Shown in pieces: positions 39,184 through 50,463 of a stretch of DNA of 64,000 bases. The stretch spans positions 850,209-914,208 of the forward strand of contig QNRL01000001.1 of NCBI GenBank assembly GCA_003315335.1, in the 5' to 3' direction. Source of the stretch: Pseudocitrobacter faecalis. Lineage in GTDB: Bacteria; Pseudomonadota; Gammaproteobacteria; Enterobacterales; Enterobacteriaceae. The notes beneath the pieces were generated by a model, which saw nothing but the letters and a program-made list of their open reading frames with translations, was not told the DNA's origin and did not search any database. How positions within the stretch are numbered: position 1 is the first letter of the stretch; every line of letters begins with the position of its first letter. A program made the translations under genes and the position numbers.

Positions 39184-39313
39184 GGCGGCGCTGTTACATT
39201 TTTTACTAAAAAACCTATTCTGTGATACAAAAGAGCGTCGATCTGCCTGTTAATTTTAAGAGAAAAAGGCAGACTCTACACCCTTAAGCATTCTGGTTAT
39301 CGTTGGAGAAAGA

Positions 39314-39628
39314 ATGGGTAAATGTAGATTATGGCTTCTGGCTGGCCTGATGGCCGCCGGAACCGCCTTCGCCGCGCCAGGCACGGGCATTCAGAAGTAT
39401 GAACTGAAAGAGTTTGTCGCTGATTTCACCCACTTTAACATCGGGGATACCGTTCCTGAGATGTACCGTACTGACCAGTACAACATCAAGCAGTGGCAGC
39501 AGCGCAATCTGCCTGCGCCAGACGCGGGAACACACTGGACTTACATGGGCGGCAACTACGTGCTGATTTCTGACACGGACGGGAAAATCAGTAAAGTTTA
39601 CGACGGCGAAATCTTCTATCACCGTTAA
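39314..39628 (+). CDS. rcnB: RcnB, periplasmic nickel/cobalt homeostasis protein
   Basis: 104-residue exported protein: signal peptide 1-20 (cleavage after TAFA), then the DUF/RcnB domain with ISKYEL-like start (IQKYELKEFVADFTHFNIGDTVPEMYR) and the end GGNYVLISDTDGKISKVYDGEIFYHR, nearly the E. coli sequence. In E. coli RcnB tunes Ni/Co export by RcnA. Here neither rcnA nor rcnR is next to it, unlike E. coli. Confidence 0.9.
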   Translation: MGKCRLWLLAGLMAAGTAFAAPGTGIQKYELKEFVADFTHFNIGDTVPEMYRTDQYNIKQWQQRNLPAPDAGTHWTYMGGNYVLISDTDGKISKVYDGEIFYHR

Positions 39629-39670
39629 TGAAAGAGGCGCATAACCCGCCTGGGTTATGCGCCTGAACGC

Positions 39671-40780
39671 TTATACCGCGCGGAAGGCAATTTCGCCGGG
39701 GATCACTTCACCCTGCCAGTAAAGCTGGGCGGCGGTTAAATCCGCCAGTCGACGATAAATTTGCGTAAATTCACTGTCCGGGCGATTCACCACCGTCGGG
39801 GTGCCTTTATCCAGATCTTCACGCAGGCTGATGTGCAGCGGCATCTGACCCAGCAACTGGGTATGATATTTCTCCGCCAGTTTTTCTGCGCCGCCGGTAC
39901 CAAAGATAGGTTCGTGGTGACCACACTGGCTGCAAATATGCATGCTCATGTTTTCCACAATGCCCAGCACCGGTACTTCCACTTTCTCAAACATCACGAT
40001 GCCTTTTTTGGCGTCGATAAGCGCGATGTCCTGCGGGGTGGTAACCACCACCGCGCCGGTGACCGGAATGTTTTGCGCCAGCGTCAGCTGAATGTCACCG
40101 GTGCCCGGCGGCATATCCAGCACCAGATAATCGAGATCCGGCCATAAAGTCTCCTGTAGCATCTGCATCAGGGCTTTACTGGCCATCGGGCCGCGCCACA
40201 CCATCGCGTTATCGTCAGTGACCAGATAACCAATCGAGTTTGTCGCCAGACCGTGGGCCATAATCGGCGCCATATGGGTGCCGTCTGGTGAAGTCGGACG
40301 CTGATTTTCCGCACCCAACATGGTCGGAATCGACGGGCCGTAGATGTCAGCATCGAGAATGCCGACTTTCGCCCCTTCCGCTGCCAGCGCCAGCGCCAGG
40401 TTGACGGCTGTAGACGATTTCCCTACCCCGCCCTTACCGGAACTCACGGCAATAATATTTTTCACGCCATTCACACCCGGCTGATTTTTAACGCGCTTCA
40501 GCGTGGCGATGTTATGGGTCAGTTTCCAGTCGATTGCATTCGCACCCGTGATGCGCAGCAGGTCAGCACTGCATTGCTCTTTCAGCTCTTCAAACGCGCT
40601 ATTCCAGACAAACGGCATTTGCAGCTCAATGTGCACAGTGCCATCCAGCAGCGCCACATGGTGCAGCGCCTTCAGCGTGGTGAGATTATGCTTCAATGTA
40701 GGATGCTGAAAATTAGCCAGCGTCCCGGCAACCATCGCGCGCAGGCGCTCGGGGGATGTGGCCTGGGATTGAGAACTCAT
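39671..40780 (-). CDS. mrp: Mrp (ApbC), P-loop iron-sulfur cluster carrier
   Basis: 369-residue ParA-type ATPase that binds and transfers Fe-S clusters. It has an N-terminal MIP18-like domain, the deviant Walker A SSGKGGVGKSSTAVNLA, Walker B LDMPPGTGD, and a CxxC pair (HICSQCGHH) that holds the bridging cluster. It is divergent from metG, with 135 bp between the starts, as in E. coli. Confidence 0.96.
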   Translation of the reverse strand: MSSQSQATSPERLRAMVAGTLANFQHPTLKHNLTTLKALHHVALLDGTVHIELQMPFVWNSAFEELKEQCSADLLRITGANAIDWKLTHNIATLKRVKNQPGVNGVKNIIAVSSGKGGVGKSSTAVNLALALAAEGAKVGILDADIYGPSIPTMLGAENQRPTSPDGTHMAPIMAHGLATNSIGYLVTDDNAMVWRGPMASKALMQMLQETLWPDLDYLVLDMPPGTGDIQLTLAQNIPVTGAVVVTTPQDIALIDAKKGIVMFEKVEVPVLGIVENMSMHICSQCGHHEPIFGTGGAEKLAEKYHTQLLGQMPLHISLREDLDKGTPTVVNRPDSEFTQIYRRLADLTAAQLYWQGEVIPGEIAFRAV

Positions 40781-40915
40781 CCCGACTCCTTTGTTCTTGT
40801 GAGTAAACCTTCGTTGAACAAGTTTACCTGAAACACTTAGGTTTGTGCTTACTTAATAATGCCCCTTTTGGTAATATCGAAAACCCTTTTCACTACATAA
40901 GAAGTAATGTTCATT

Positions 40916-42949
40916 ATGACTCAAGTCGCGAAGAAAATTCTGGTAACGTGCGCTTTGCCGTACGCCAACGGCTCAATCCACCTCGGCCACATGCTGGAGC
41001 ATATCCAGGCTGATGTCTGGGTCCGTTACCAGCGAATGCGCGGCCACCAGGTAAACTTCATCTGCGCGGACGATGCACACGGCACGCCGATTATGCTGAA
41101 AGCTCAGCAGCTCGGGATTACCCCGGAGCAGATGATTGCCGAAATGAGTCAGGAACATCAGGCTGATTTTGCTGGCTTCAACATTAGCTACGACAATTAC
41201 CATTCAACGCACAGCGATGAAAACCGCGAGCTGTCGGAGCTCATCTACGGTCGCCTGAAAGAGAACGGTTTTATCAAAAACCGCACCATCTCTCAGCTTT
41301 ACGATCCGGAAAAAGGCATGTTCCTGCCGGACCGTTTTGTGAAAGGCACCTGCCCGAAATGTAAATCGCCGGATCAGTACGGCGATAACTGCGAAGTGTG
41401 CGGCGCGACCTACAGCCCGACCGAGCTTATCGAGCCGAAATCGGTGGTTTCCGGTGCGACGCCGGTGATGCGTGAATCGGAGCACTTTTTCTTTGACCTG
41501 CCTTCCTTTAGCGAAATGCTCAAAGCGTGGACCCGCAGCGGCGCGCTGCAGGAGCAGGTGGCGAACAAAATGCAGGAGTGGTTTGAATCTGGCCTGCAAC
41601 AGTGGGATATCTCCCGTGATGCACCGTACTTCGGTTTTGAAATCCCGAACGCACCGGGCAAATATTTCTACGTCTGGCTGGACGCGCCAATCGGCTACAT
41701 GGGCTCTTTCAAAAACCTGTGTGATAAGCGCGGTGACACCGTAAGCTTTGATGATTACTGGAAGAAAGATTCCGACGCCGAGCTGTATCATTTCATCGGT
41801 AAAGATATCGTCTACTTCCACAGCCTGTTCTGGCCTGCCATGCTGGAAGGCAGTCACTTCCGTAAGCCAACCAACCTGTTCGTGCACGGTTATGTGACGG
41901 TCAACGGTGCGAAGATGTCAAAATCGCGCGGGACTTTCATTAAGGCCAGCACCTGGCTGAACCACTTCGATGCGGACAGCCTGCGCTACTACTACACCGC
42001 CAAGCTCTCTTCACGCATTGATGATATTGACCTCAACCTGGAAGACTTCATCCAGCGCGTGAACGCCGATATCGTGAACAAAGTGGTTAACCTGGCATCG
42101 CGTAACGCAGGTTTCATCAACAAGCGTTTCGATGGCGTGCTGTCTGCTGAACTGGCTGACCCTGAGCTGTATAAAACCTTCACCGACGCGGCTGCCGCGA
42201 TTGGCGAAGCGTGGGATAGCCGCGAGTTCGGTAAAGCGATTCGTGAAATTATGGCGCTGGCTGACGTGGCTAACCGCTACGTTGATGAACAAGCGCCGTG
42301 GGTGGTCGCGAAACAGGAAGGTCGCGATACCGACCTGCAGGCTATCTGCACTATGGGCCTGAACATGTTCCGCGTGCTGATGACCTGGCTGAAACCCGTG
42401 CTGCCATCGCTGACCGAACGTGCCGAAGCGTTCCTCAATACCACGCTTGAGTGGGATGCTATCGCCCAGCCGCTGCTGTCGCATAAAGTGAATCCGTTTA
42501 AAGCGCTCTACAACCGCATCGAAACCAAGCAGGTTGACGCGCTGGTTGAAGCGTCGAAAGAGGAAGTGAAAGCCGCTGCCGCACCGGTCACCGGCCCACT
42601 GGCAGACGATCCTATCCAGGAAACCATCACCTTTGACGATTTCGCCAAAGTGGATATGCGCGTGGCGCTGATTGAAAACGCGGAGTTTGTTGATGGCTCA
42701 GATAAACTGCTGCGCCTGACGCTGGATCTCGGCGGCGAGAAACGCAATGTCTTCTCCGGCATTCGTTCTGCGTATCCGGAACCTGAAGCCCTGATTGGCC
42801 GCCTGACGGTTATGGTCGCCAACCTGGCCCCGCGTAAAATGCGTTTCGGCATCTCTGAAGGCATGGTGATGGCCGCAGGCCCTGGCGGGAAAGATATCTT
42901 CCTGTTAAGCCCGGATAGTGGCGCACAACCAGGTCAGCAGGTGAAATAA
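40916..42949 (+). CDS. metG: MetG, methionyl-tRNA synthetase
   Basis: 677-residue class I synthetase charging tRNA-Met. The HIGH motif appears as HLGH at 22-25, KMSKS is exact ([10 protein letters not shown]), the zinc knuckle cysteines are in [17 protein letters not shown], and the C-terminal tRNA-binding domain ([11 protein letters not shown] onward) is present. ATG 40907 is also in frame, but ATG 40916 gives the E. coli N-terminus [20 protein letters not shown] and length. Confidence 0.97.
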   Translation: MTQVAKKILVTCALPYANGSIHLGHMLEHIQADVWVRYQRMRGHQVNFICADDAHGTPIMLKAQQLGITPEQMIAEMSQEHQADFAGFNISYDNYHSTHSDENRELSELIYGRLKENGFIKNRTISQLYDPEKGMFLPDRFVKGTCPKCKSPDQYGDNCEVCGATYSPTELIEPKSVVSGATPVMRESEHFFFDLPSFSEMLKAWTRSGALQEQVANKMQEWFESGLQQWDISRDAPYFGFEIPNAPGKYFYVWLDAPIGYMGSFKNLCDKRGDTVSFDDYWKKDSDAELYHFIGKDIVYFHSLFWPAMLEGSHFRKPTNLFVHGYVTVNGAKMSKSRGTFIKASTWLNHFDADSLRYYYTAKLSSRIDDIDLNLEDFIQRVNADIVNKVVNLASRNAGFINKRFDGVLSAELADPELYKTFTDAAAAIGEAWDSREFGKAIREIMALADVANRYVDEQAPWVVAKQEGRDTDLQAICTMGLNMFRVLMTWLKPVLPSLTERAEAFLNTTLEWDAIAQPLLSHKVNPFKALYNRIETKQVDALVEASKEEVKAAAAPVTGPLADDPIQETITFDDFAKVDMRVALIENAEFVDGSDKLLRLTLDLGGEKRNVFSGIRSAYPEPEALIGRLTVMVANLAPRKMRFGISEGMVMAAGPGGKDIFLLSPDSGAQPGQQVK

Positions 42950-42960
42950 CCTCCCGCATA

Positions 42961-42987
42961 AAGCGCTGCTCCGGCAGCGCTTTTTAT
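42961..42987 (+). terminator. Intrinsic terminator of metG
   Basis: Stem AAGCGCTGC/GCAGCGCTT with TCCG loop (42961-42982), then TTTATTTC. It lies 12 bp after the metG stop. Confidence 0.85.
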
Positions 42988-43073
42988 TTCTATCCCGAAA
43001 ATGTCCCTTCGCAGCTATGCTTTTTTCTTTTTGGCTATATGATAATAGTTTGCATTTGCCAAAAGGAACTCTC

Positions 43074-43583
43074 ATGCGCAAACTTCGCCCTACTCTCACA
43101 CTGATTATCCTCTGCCTCGCGGGCAGCCTGCTGGGCTGCGATAACAAAGAGACACCTAAAGAACCGCAGACCTATGTCCAGAGCATTGCCGCCAGCAACA
43201 CGCCAGAGGAAAAAGCCACGTTCTTTAATGCCGTCAACGGTGTTGAGATTAAAGTGACCTATTACTACAAAGGGGATGTCGTCCTGCGCCAGGATGTCGA
43301 TAACAAAATGACCTACGCCAGCGCAGGCGTGAGCAACAAAGAAGAAGCACAGCGGCGCTTTGAGCAGATCAGTCATGCGTATAAGAACACGGCCGGTGTG
43401 ACGGAGACCATTAATTACCAGGACGATTATGTTACAGAGAACATCACCGTTGATTACACCAAAGCCAGCATCAGCGAGCTGTGTAAACTTCCGGGCACAT
43501 CATTGACCGATTGCAACGCGCAGTATTTATCAATGATTCTTTCGGAGAAGATGGTCTTAAAACAGGGATTTAAGAAACAGTAA
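43074..43583 (+). CDS. yehR: YehR-type lipoprotein (DUF1307)
   Basis: 169-residue lipoprotein: lipobox LLGC with Cys22, then the DUF1307 domain (FFNAVNGVEIKVTYYYKGDVVLRQDVDNKMTYAS and AYKNTAGVTETINY). ATG 43074 follows AAAGGA at 43062-43067; the upstream in-frame ATG would destroy the signal peptide. It lies next to yehS as in E. coli, where the gene is part of a longer yeh cluster missing here. Function unknown. Confidence 0.85.
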   Translation: MRKLRPTLTLIILCLAGSLLGCDNKETPKEPQTYVQSIAASNTPEEKATFFNAVNGVEIKVTYYYKGDVVLRQDVDNKMTYASAGVSNKEEAQRRFEQISHAYKNTAGVTETINYQDDYVTENITVDYTKASISELCKLPGTSLTDCNAQYLSMILSEKMVLKQGFKKQ

Positions 43584-43590
43584 TGATGAA

Positions 43591-43612
43591 GCCGGGGAAG
43601 CATTGCCCCGGC
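43591..43612. terminator. Hairpin between yehR and yehS
   Basis: Perfect 7-bp GC stem GCCGGGG/CCCCGGC with an eight-base loop between convergent genes. T-runs are weak on both sides, so it is at best a moderate bidirectional terminator. Confidence 0.55.
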
Positions 43613-43622
43613 TAAAAATGCA

Positions 43623-44093
43623 TTAGCTTTTCGCCGCGTGCTCACGTACCGCCAGGCCGCGCAGGAAATAACGCAGGAACTGGTCACCGCATTCGCGGAA
43701 GTTTTTGTGGTCTGGCGCGCGCATCATCGCGGTGATTTCCGGCATCGAGACGCGGAATTTCTGCTCGGTCAGAATGGCAAGGATATCATCCGTTTTCAGG
43801 GAAAAAGCGATACGCAGCTTTTTGAGTATGATGTTGTTGTTTACGCGACGTTCAACCGCCAGCGCGGGCGCAGATTCATCGCGGCCGCGTTTTTCGTAAA
43901 TCAGCCCATTCAGGAAGCAGGACAGCATAATATCCGGACAACGTACAAATCCTTCTTCATCTTCTTTGCGCAACCACGGTGCCAGCTGCTCTGCGGTGAC
44001 CACGGTGTCGCCCAGCGCAAAAATACGCAGCAGATCTTGATTGTTCATTTTCAGGATGTAGCGCACGCTACGTAAAATATCGTTACTGACCAT
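43623..44093 (-). CDS. yehS: YehS, DUF1456 protein
   Basis: 156-residue protein with two copies of the DUF1456 module (ILRSVRYILKMNNQDLLRIFALG and ILKKLRIAFSLKTDDILAILTE), length as in E. coli. Function unknown. It lies directly downstream of btsSR on the same strand but with its own 45-bp gap. Confidence 0.93.
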   Translation of the reverse strand: MVSNDILRSVRYILKMNNQDLLRIFALGDTVVTAEQLAPWLRKEDEEGFVRCPDIMLSCFLNGLIYEKRGRDESAPALAVERRVNNNIILKKLRIAFSLKTDDILAILTEQKFRVSMPEITAMMRAPDHKNFRECGDQFLRYFLRGLAVREHAAKS

Positions 44094-44138
44094 AGTGCCT
44101 TCGGTAATGAAAAATGCGGTCGGCTAGTTTAACACGAT

Positions 44139-44858
44139 TTACAGGCCCAACGCCTCTTTCAGGCTTTTTAAGTAGCGTCGGCTGACCGGTACGGTCTGCC
44201 CGTTGCGCAGCAACAGTTCGGCCTGGCCGTTGTCCTCCAGGCGAATCTCCTGCAAATGCGCCATGTTGACAAGATACTGTCGATGACAGCGCAGCAGCGG
44301 CGTGCGCTGCTCCAGCGTTCTTAACGTCAGTTCAGTGAAACCTTCTTTCCCTTCGTGATTAGTGACATAAACCCCACTCATTCGGCTACTGACAAACGCC
44401 ACATCATCCATTTGCAACAGCCAGATGCGGCTATGCCCGGAACAGGGGATAAATTTGAGCGCTTCCTGATTCTCGGTGAGGGCGGAGATATCCTGCGCAT
44501 TCCGCTCCTGACGCAAACGCGTGAGGGTTTTCTCCAGCCGTTTTTCTTCAATTGGCTTGAGAAGATAATCGAAGGCATGCTCTTCAAAAGCTTTAACCGC
44601 GTACTCGTCGAACGCGGTCAGGAAAACAATATAGGGACGATGTTCCGGGTCGAGCATACCGACCATCTCCAGCCCGCTGATACGTGGCATCTGGATATCA
44701 AGGAACAGCACGTCCGGATGGAGCTTATGCACCGCGCCAATCGCTTCCACCGCGTTACCGCACTCGCCGACAATCTCGACATCCGGCTGCGCCTGTAACA
44801 GTACCCGCAGATTCTCCCGCGCCAACGGTTCATCATCGACAATCAGCACTTTAATCAT
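44139..44858 (-). CDS. btsR: BtsR (YehT), LytTR-family response regulator
   Basis: 239 residues: CheY-like receiver with phospho-acceptor D54 (LFLDIQMPR) and a LytTR DNA-binding domain ([27 protein letters not shown]). With BtsS it activates the pyruvate transporter gene btsT in E. coli when pyruvate appears in nutrient-limited medium. Overlaps btsS by four bases. Confidence 0.96.
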   Translation of the reverse strand: MIKVLIVDDEPLARENLRVLLQAQPDVEIVGECGNAVEAIGAVHKLHPDVLFLDIQMPRISGLEMVGMLDPEHRPYIVFLTAFDEYAVKAFEEHAFDYLLKPIEEKRLEKTLTRLRQERNAQDISALTENQEALKFIPCSGHSRIWLLQMDDVAFVSSRMSGVYVTNHEGKEGFTELTLRTLEQRTPLLRCHRQYLVNMAHLQEIRLEDNGQAELLLRNGQTVPVSRRYLKSLKEALGL

Positions 44859-46540
44859 GCGTTCTCCTCCAGAGGCAACCTTAGGGTAATACGGGTGAAA
44901 ATATCGGGTTCGCAGGCGACGTTGATCCCGCAGTCATCACCAAAACGCGTGCGCAGGCGCTTATCCACGAGGCTCATACCCAGCCCGCTGGCCTGCGCAT
45001 TCGGTTGATACAGCCCGGCGTTGTCTTCAATCGCCAGCAGCAAATGTTGACCGTCACGGCTGGCGTTGATACGAATTTCACCCACGCTCAATAACTGCGA
45101 TGTGCCGTGCTTAATAGCATTCTCAACAATCGGTTGCAGCGTGAAGGCCGGAAGCCGTATATGTGCCAGCTCGTCGGGCACATGCAACTGAACCTGTAAA
45201 TTTTCCTGGAAACGCGCTTTCTCAATTTGTAGATACGCATTCACATGCTCAACTTCATCGGCGAGCGTCACGATTTCCGATGGGCGTTTCAGATTCTTGC
45301 GGAAAAAGGTTGAGAGATACTGCACCAGTTGGCTAGCCTGTTCGCTGTCGCGGCGAATCACCGCTTTCAGGGTGTTAAGCGCGTTAAACAGGAAGTGCGG
45401 GTTCACCTGCGCGTGCAGCAGTTTAATTTCCGACTGGGTGAGCAGTGCTTTTTGCCGCTCATACTGGCCCGCCAGAATCTGCGCCGACAGCAGTTGCGCG
45501 ATCCCCTCTCCCAGGGTGCGGTTGATCGAGCTGAACAGGCGATTTTTGGCTTCATAGAGTTTAATTGTGCCAATAATGCGCTGGTTCTCACCGCGCAGCG
45601 GAATAACCAGCGTTGAGCCGAGCTTACACTGCGGATGAATCGAGCAGCGATACGGCACTTCATTGCCGTCGGCATACACCACCTCGCCGGTTTCAATCGC
45701 TTTTTGGGTATAACTGGAAGAGATAGGCTTACCGGGAAGATGGTGATCCTCCCCAATGCCGGTAAAGGCCAGCAGCCGTTCACGATCGGTAATCGCCACC
45801 GCGCCAATATCCAGTTCCTGGATGAGCACCTGCGCCACCTTCATGCTGTTCTCTTCATTAAAACCTTGCCGCAAAATCCCTTCCGTCGACGCCGCCACTT
45901 TCAGCGCGGTGGCGGAAAAAGCCGATGTATATTTTTCAAACATCGCGCGCTTGTCGAGCAGAATGCGCATAAACAGCGCGGCCCCGACGGTATTGGTCAC
46001 CATCATCGGCGCGGCAATGCTTTGCACAAGGTGAAAGGCATCCTGGAACGGACGCGCAATCAGCAGAATAATCAGCATCTGCACCAGCTCGGCGAAGAAG
46101 GTGATCGCCCCGGCGGTCCACGGGCTGAAAACTTTATCCGGACGGCCTCGTTTCACCAGCATGCTGTGCACCAGCCCACCCAGCAGGCCTTCAACGATGG
46201 TGGAGATCATACAGCTCAGTGCTGTCATGCCGCCCATTGAGTAGCGATGTAAACCACCGGTTAACCCCACCAAACCACCGACCAGCGGCCCGCCAAGCAG
46301 ACCGCCCATGACCGCGCCAATGGCGCGTGTGTTGGCGATGGAGTCTTCGATATGCAGGCCAAAATAGGTGCCGAGAATGCAGAAAATCGAGAAGGTCACG
46401 TAGCACAGGAGTTTATGCGGCAGGCGCACGGTCACTTGCATCAACGGGATGAATAAGCGCGTTTTACTCATTAACCACGCAATAACCAAAAACACGCACA
46501 TCTGCTGAAGCAGCAGCAACACCAGATCAAATTCGTACAT
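44855..46540 (-). CDS. btsS: BtsS (YehU), pyruvate-sensing LytS-type histidine kinase
   Basis: 561 residues with a 5TM-LytS sensor region (about 1-170), a GAF-like domain ([18 protein letters not shown]; Cys in YRCSIHPQC), and a HisKA_7TM/LytS kinase core with [15 protein letters not shown] containing the His, plus the ATPase ([17 protein letters not shown]). The frame extends five codons further, but ATG 46540 gives [13 protein letters not shown], matching the family. It is a high-affinity pyruvate receptor in E. coli. Confidence 0.95.
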   Translation of the reverse strand: MYEFDLVLLLLQQMCVFLVIAWLMSKTRLFIPLMQVTVRLPHKLLCYVTFSIFCILGTYFGLHIEDSIANTRAIGAVMGGLLGGPLVGGLVGLTGGLHRYSMGGMTALSCMISTIVEGLLGGLVHSMLVKRGRPDKVFSPWTAGAITFFAELVQMLIILLIARPFQDAFHLVQSIAAPMMVTNTVGAALFMRILLDKRAMFEKYTSAFSATALKVAASTEGILRQGFNEENSMKVAQVLIQELDIGAVAITDRERLLAFTGIGEDHHLPGKPISSSYTQKAIETGEVVYADGNEVPYRCSIHPQCKLGSTLVIPLRGENQRIIGTIKLYEAKNRLFSSINRTLGEGIAQLLSAQILAGQYERQKALLTQSEIKLLHAQVNPHFLFNALNTLKAVIRRDSEQASQLVQYLSTFFRKNLKRPSEIVTLADEVEHVNAYLQIEKARFQENLQVQLHVPDELAHIRLPAFTLQPIVENAIKHGTSQLLSVGEIRINASRDGQHLLLAIEDNAGLYQPNAQASGLGMSLVDKRLRTRFGDDCGINVACEPDIFTRITLRLPLEENA

Positions 46541-46750
46541 ACCCGAAAACCACAAGACCCATGAAGCTGCGTAACATACACCGAGTGAACATAACTTTCT
46601 TTGAAGCTATGCAAATAATGGTGAAATAGCGGCCAGAATCACATTTTTAATACGTCTGGCGATGAAGTTATGCCTAAAAAACCATCACTTCAGGGCAAGG
46701 AATAAAACCCGACCTACAGTTAAAAGGATATATTCATCCAGGGAGTTATC

Positions 46751-47482
46751 ATGGCGTGGTATACGATTGGCGAGGTGGCGCAACTGTGTGACATCACCCC
46801 GGTGACGCTCCGCGCGTGGCAGCGTCGTTATGATCTGCTAAAGCCCCAGCGTACCGACGGCGGGCACCGATTATTCACCGAGTCCGATATTGAACGCATC
46901 CGCGAAATTAAACGCTGGGTGGATACGGGCGTTCAGGTCAGTAAAGTCAAAAAGCTATTGATAGAAGGCAGTAAGGAGCAGCAACAGGACTGGCGGGAGC
47001 GCCAGGAGGAAGTGCTACGCTATCTGCAAAGTGGTCGCATCGACCGTTTACGCCAGTGGCTGAAAGAGAGCACGCGACACTACCCCGCCCGCACGCTGGT
47101 GAATCAACTCATTACCCCTCTGCGCCAACGTCTGGCCGGTTCGCAATCGACGTTCTGCGCCATGTTGGGCATTCTGGATGGCGTGCTGATCAACACTATT
47201 GCACTTATCCTCGCCGCATCACGGAAAAAACCAGGCCACGATGCGCTGGTGGTCGGCTGGAACGTTAACGATATCACGCCATTATGGCTGGAGGGGTGGG
47301 TCGCCTGCGAACAGGGCTGGCGGGTGGATGTGCTGGCACATTCACTGCCGCAACTGCAGCCAGACCTCTTTCCAAAACAGACATTGCTGGTGTGGTGTGG
47401 GGCCGTTTCCGCGCCGCAGCAGGCTTTACAGATTCAGCGCTGGCAGGAACAGGGTTACGCGATTCGTTTGTGTACAAATTAA
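46751..47482 (+). CDS. mlrA: MlrA (YehV), MerR-like activator of csgD
   Basis: 243-residue regulator: MerR-type HTH at 3-70 (YTIGEVAQLCDITPVTLRAWQRRYDLL, GHRLFTESDIERI) and a B12-binding-like C-terminal domain without a B12 His motif. It activates csgD and thereby curli and cellulose in E. coli and Salmonella under c-di-GMP input. It starts 210 bp from the divergent btsS. Confidence 0.95.
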   Translation: MAWYTIGEVAQLCDITPVTLRAWQRRYDLLKPQRTDGGHRLFTESDIERIREIKRWVDTGVQVSKVKKLLIEGSKEQQQDWRERQEEVLRYLQSGRIDRLRQWLKESTRHYPARTLVNQLITPLRQRLAGSQSTFCAMLGILDGVLINTIALILAASRKKPGHDALVVGWNVNDITPLWLEGWVACEQGWRVDVLAHSLPQLQPDLFPKQTLLVWCGAVSAPQQALQIQRWQEQGYAIRLCTN

Positions 47483-47541
47483 TGGTTCATTAACAAGCAT
47501 GCTTCGCAGTATAATCCTTTAATTAACATAAGGAGCACACT

Positions 47542-47655
47542 ATGAAGCCAGCTAAACTTGCCGTCGTGGCGCTATTTCTGTTTATGGCCGTGAGCGGAAT
47601 TGGCGGCGTGATGCTCGCCGGATACTCATTCATTGTTCGCGGCGGTATCGGCTAA
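47542..47655 (+). CDS. yohO: YohO, small membrane protein (37 aa)
   Basis: Too short for usual ORF limits. ATG with AAGGAG at 47529-47534; sequence has one hydrophobic helix at about 6-32 with the conserved [11 protein letters not shown] seen in E. coli YohO (35 aa). It follows mlrA and its 3' end overlaps convergent yehW by 26 bases. Confidence 0.85.
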   Translation: MKPAKLAVVALFLFMAVSGIGGVMLAGYSFIVRGGIG

Positions 47656-48367
47656 GCCTGCGGCTCAGGCGTTCAAACCCGCGGTCGACGATGACCGCCG
47701 CCAGTGCCACCAGTACCGCTCCCTGCAATACATAGGCGGTGTTAAAACCGCTTAACCCGATGATAATCGGCGTACCCAGCGTGTTCGCGCCCACGGTCGA
47801 GGCGATTGTCGCCGTGCCGATATTAATAATGACCGACGTGCGAATGCCTGCCAGCATCACCGGCGCGGCCAGCGGGAGTTCAACTTTCAGCAGGCGCTGA
47901 ACGCTGCTCATTCCCATCCCTTGCGCGACGCTACTCACCCCGGCGGGTACGGATGCCAGCCCGGCAAGCGTTCCCTGAAGAATCGGTAAAACGCCATAGA
48001 GAATTAATGCAATCACCGCCGGCTGCTGGCCAAAACCCATCACCGGTACGGCAATCGCCAGTACGGCAACGGGCGGGAATGTTTGCCCCATTGCGGCAAG
48101 GGTCTCGACCAGAGGGCGAAACTCTTTGCCTGCGTCACGCGTCACCGCAATGCCTGCGCCAGTGCCCAAAACAATCGCCACCAGGCTTGAGACGCCCACC
48201 AGCCAGAAATGCGCCAACGTCAACGAGACAAAGCTTTCCTGCTGATAAAGGGGGCGTGACTGTTCCGGGAATAGCGCATGAAAAAAGGGCTCGCTGTGCG
48301 GCAAGCCGAGTAAGAGCGCAACGAAAAACAGCACAAGCCAGAGTAGCGGATCACGCAGAAATCTCAC
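47630..48367 (-). CDS. yehW: YehW, betaine ABC transporter permease
   Basis: 245-residue ProW-type permease; six helices and the EAA-type loop ([26 protein letters not shown]). GTG 48367 gives an N-terminus like E. coli (RFLRDPLLW) and overlaps the yehX end by 17 bases; the frame extends to 48430 but that would add an unlikely Cys/Arg-rich leader. Part of the OsmF-YehYXW glycine betaine importer, a low-affinity RpoS-linked system in E. coli. Confidence 0.92.
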   Translation of the reverse strand: MRFLRDPLLWLVLFFVALLLGLPHSEPFFHALFPEQSRPLYQQESFVSLTLAHFWLVGVSSLVAIVLGTGAGIAVTRDAGKEFRPLVETLAAMGQTFPPVAVLAIAVPVMGFGQQPAVIALILYGVLPILQGTLAGLASVPAGVSSVAQGMGMSSVQRLLKVELPLAAPVMLAGIRTSVIINIGTATIASTVGANTLGTPIIIGLSGFNTAYVLQGAVLVALAAVIVDRGFERLSRRLSRYRREQ

Positions 48368-49298
48368 TGTCGCCCTCCTCGCGCAACAGATCGGCGAAGT
48401 GCAGCGCACCGCTAATCTCACCGTTTTCATTCATCACAGGAAGCACCAGACGCCGCTGTGCCACAAACTGTGATAATGCTTCCCGCAGCGACATGGACAC
48501 ATGCAGCGGTTCACCCACAACGCGTTCACCACGACGCTGATACTCCCCTACCTGTCGCAGCGAAAGCAGGCGCACGCCCAGCTCGCTTTGGCCGAAAAAG
48601 GTGCGCACAAACGCATTGGCAGGCTGCGTGAGCATCTCCAGCGGCGTACCCTGTTGAACCACTTCCCCGTTATCCATCAAAATCAAATGGTCAGCCAGAC
48701 GCAACGCTTCGTCGATATCGTGCGTCACCAGGACAATCGTGCGCCCCAGTAACTGGTGAATGCGGCGCATCTCCTGCTGAAGAGCGCCACGTGTCACCGG
48801 ATCCAGCGCGCCGAAAGGTTCATCCATCAGCAATACTTCCGGATCGGCCGCCAGCGCGCGTGCCACGCCGACGCGTTGTTGCTGCCCGCCTGAAAGCTGA
48901 TGCGGATAACGATCGCGTAGCTCGGGTTCAAGCCCCAGTAATGCCATCAGTTCATCACTGCGTGCCTGAGTACGCGCTTTCGGCCACTTCAACAACTGCG
49001 GTACAGTGGCGATGTTCTGCGCCACCGTCCAGTGGGGGAAGAGACCAATAGACTGAATGGCGTACCCCATGCGCCGCCGCAACGCCAACAGCGGCTGCTG
49101 ACGAATATCTTCCCCGGCGAAACGGATGGTGCCGCTATCGTGGTTTTCCAGGCGATTGATCATCTTCAGGGTGGTCGATTTTCCGGAGCCGGAGGTGCCA
49201 ATCAGCACCGTGAAAGCGCCCTCTTTAAAATGCAGAGTGAGATCTTTTACCGCTGCCCGGTCGCCAAAATATTTACTGACCTGCTGAAACTCAATCAC
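48351..49298 (-). CDS. yehX: YehX, betaine ABC transporter ATPase
   Basis: 315-residue ProV-type ATPase: Walker [11 protein letters not shown], signature LSGGQQQR, Walker [13 protein letters not shown], and a C-terminal CBS-domain pair ([21 protein letters not shown]). It overlaps yehY by eight bases and yehW by 17 bases. In ProV-type ATPases the CBS tail senses ionic strength. Confidence 0.93.
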   Translation of the reverse strand: MIEFQQVSKYFGDRAAVKDLTLHFKEGAFTVLIGTSGSGKSTTLKMINRLENHDSGTIRFAGEDIRQQPLLALRRRMGYAIQSIGLFPHWTVAQNIATVPQLLKWPKARTQARSDELMALLGLEPELRDRYPHQLSGGQQQRVGVARALAADPEVLLMDEPFGALDPVTRGALQQEMRRIHQLLGRTIVLVTHDIDEALRLADHLILMDNGEVVQQGTPLEMLTQPANAFVRTFFGQSELGVRLLSLRQVGEYQRRGERVVGEPLHVSMSLREALSQFVAQRRLVLPVMNENGEISGALHFADLLREEGDSEISA

Positions 49299-50463
49299 CC
49301 TGCTCTCCTTTCACTAACGCGATGCATAAACTAAACAGCGCATCGGTGATAACCGCTAACGCCACCACCGGAATGACACCCAGCAACACGAGATCCAGCG
49401 CGCTACTGAGAAGCCCCTGGAAGACCAGCGCGCCGAAGCCGCCCGCGCCAATCAATGCCGCCACAACGGCCATCCCTATCGTTTGTACCGCCACCACCCG
49501 CAGGCTACGCAGTAAAACCGGTAACGCCAGCGGAAGCTGAACCTGCCAGAAGCGCTGTCCGCGCCCCATGCCCATTGCCCGCGCGCTTTCCAGCACATCC
49601 TCTGGCACCTGCTGCATACCTGCCACTACGCCGCGTACCAGCGGCAATAGCGCATAGAGCACCAGCGCAATTATGGCAGGCGTCAGGCCGGTTCCCGCCA
49701 CGCCAAGACGCGCAAGCCAGGGAAACTGTTGTGCGAGTCCCGCCAGCGGCGCAATAAGCAGGCCAAACAAGGCTACCGAGGGAATGGTTTGAATCACATT
49801 AAGGACGGCAAAGACGTTGGTCTGACGAGCCGGGTGTCGCCAGCACCACAGGCCTAATGGAATGCCAAGCAAAAGCCCGGGCAACAGCGTGCCAAAAAGC
49901 AGCACCAGATGCTGCGCAAGCGCGTCATTAAATACATCCTGGCGATTGGCGTACTCTTTTAACAAAGAGAGTTGATCAAGTTTCCCCATCCACAGTAACA
50001 GCAGCGGCAGTAGCCAAATCTGGATTTGCAGAATCCAGCGCCAGAATGTGCTGAGCCGTAGCCGACGTAAAGTGTCGCTACAGATAAGTAACGCCAGCAA
50101 CATCCATAACCAGAGCCCGCTACCGGGTGAGGTTCGCGCGAGGGCGCTTCCCGTTGACGCCAGAGTGCTTGCCACCTCTCCGGCGGCCCACACCAGCAGG
50201 GTGAAGAGTGCCTGCCCCAGCACGAAACTTGAAACCATGGCAGCACGCCCCGGTATAAAACTCAGGGCCATCAGCAGCACCGGAAACACCAACAGCCACA
50301 GAGGGCGAAACTCACCGGTCTGCCACAACGTAAGTGATTCCCCTGAAACAAGCCGGTTAGGCGCGTAGTTCACGAAAGGTAACAGCATAGCCGCTGTTAT
50401 CAGCAGGACAAGCAGAAACTGCACGCGATGGTGGCAACCCGGTCTCATCATCGAAACAGCCAC
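49291..50463 (-). CDS. yehY: YehY, betaine ABC transporter permease
   Basis: 390-residue permease with several N-terminal helices before the BPD_transp_1 core ([38 protein letters not shown] is the coupling loop). First gene of yehYXW here. In E. coli osmF lies immediately upstream and drives this operon; here a fimbrial cluster intervenes, so the promoter for yehYXW must be in the 520-bp gap or absent. Confidence 0.92.
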   Translation of the reverse strand: MAVSMMRPGCHHRVQFLLVLLITAAMLLPFVNYAPNRLVSGESLTLWQTGEFRPLWLLVFPVLLMALSFIPGRAAMVSSFVLGQALFTLLVWAAGEVASTLASTGSALARTSPGSGLWLWMLLALLICSDTLRRLRLSTFWRWILQIQIWLLPLLLLWMGKLDQLSLLKEYANRQDVFNDALAQHLVLLFGTLLPGLLLGIPLGLWCWRHPARQTNVFAVLNVIQTIPSVALFGLLIAPLAGLAQQFPWLARLGVAGTGLTPAIIALVLYALLPLVRGVVAGMQQVPEDVLESARAMGMGRGQRFWQVQLPLALPVLLRSLRVVAVQTIGMAVVAALIGAGGFGALVFQGLLSSALDLVLLGVIPVVALAVITDALFSLCIALVKGEQGD

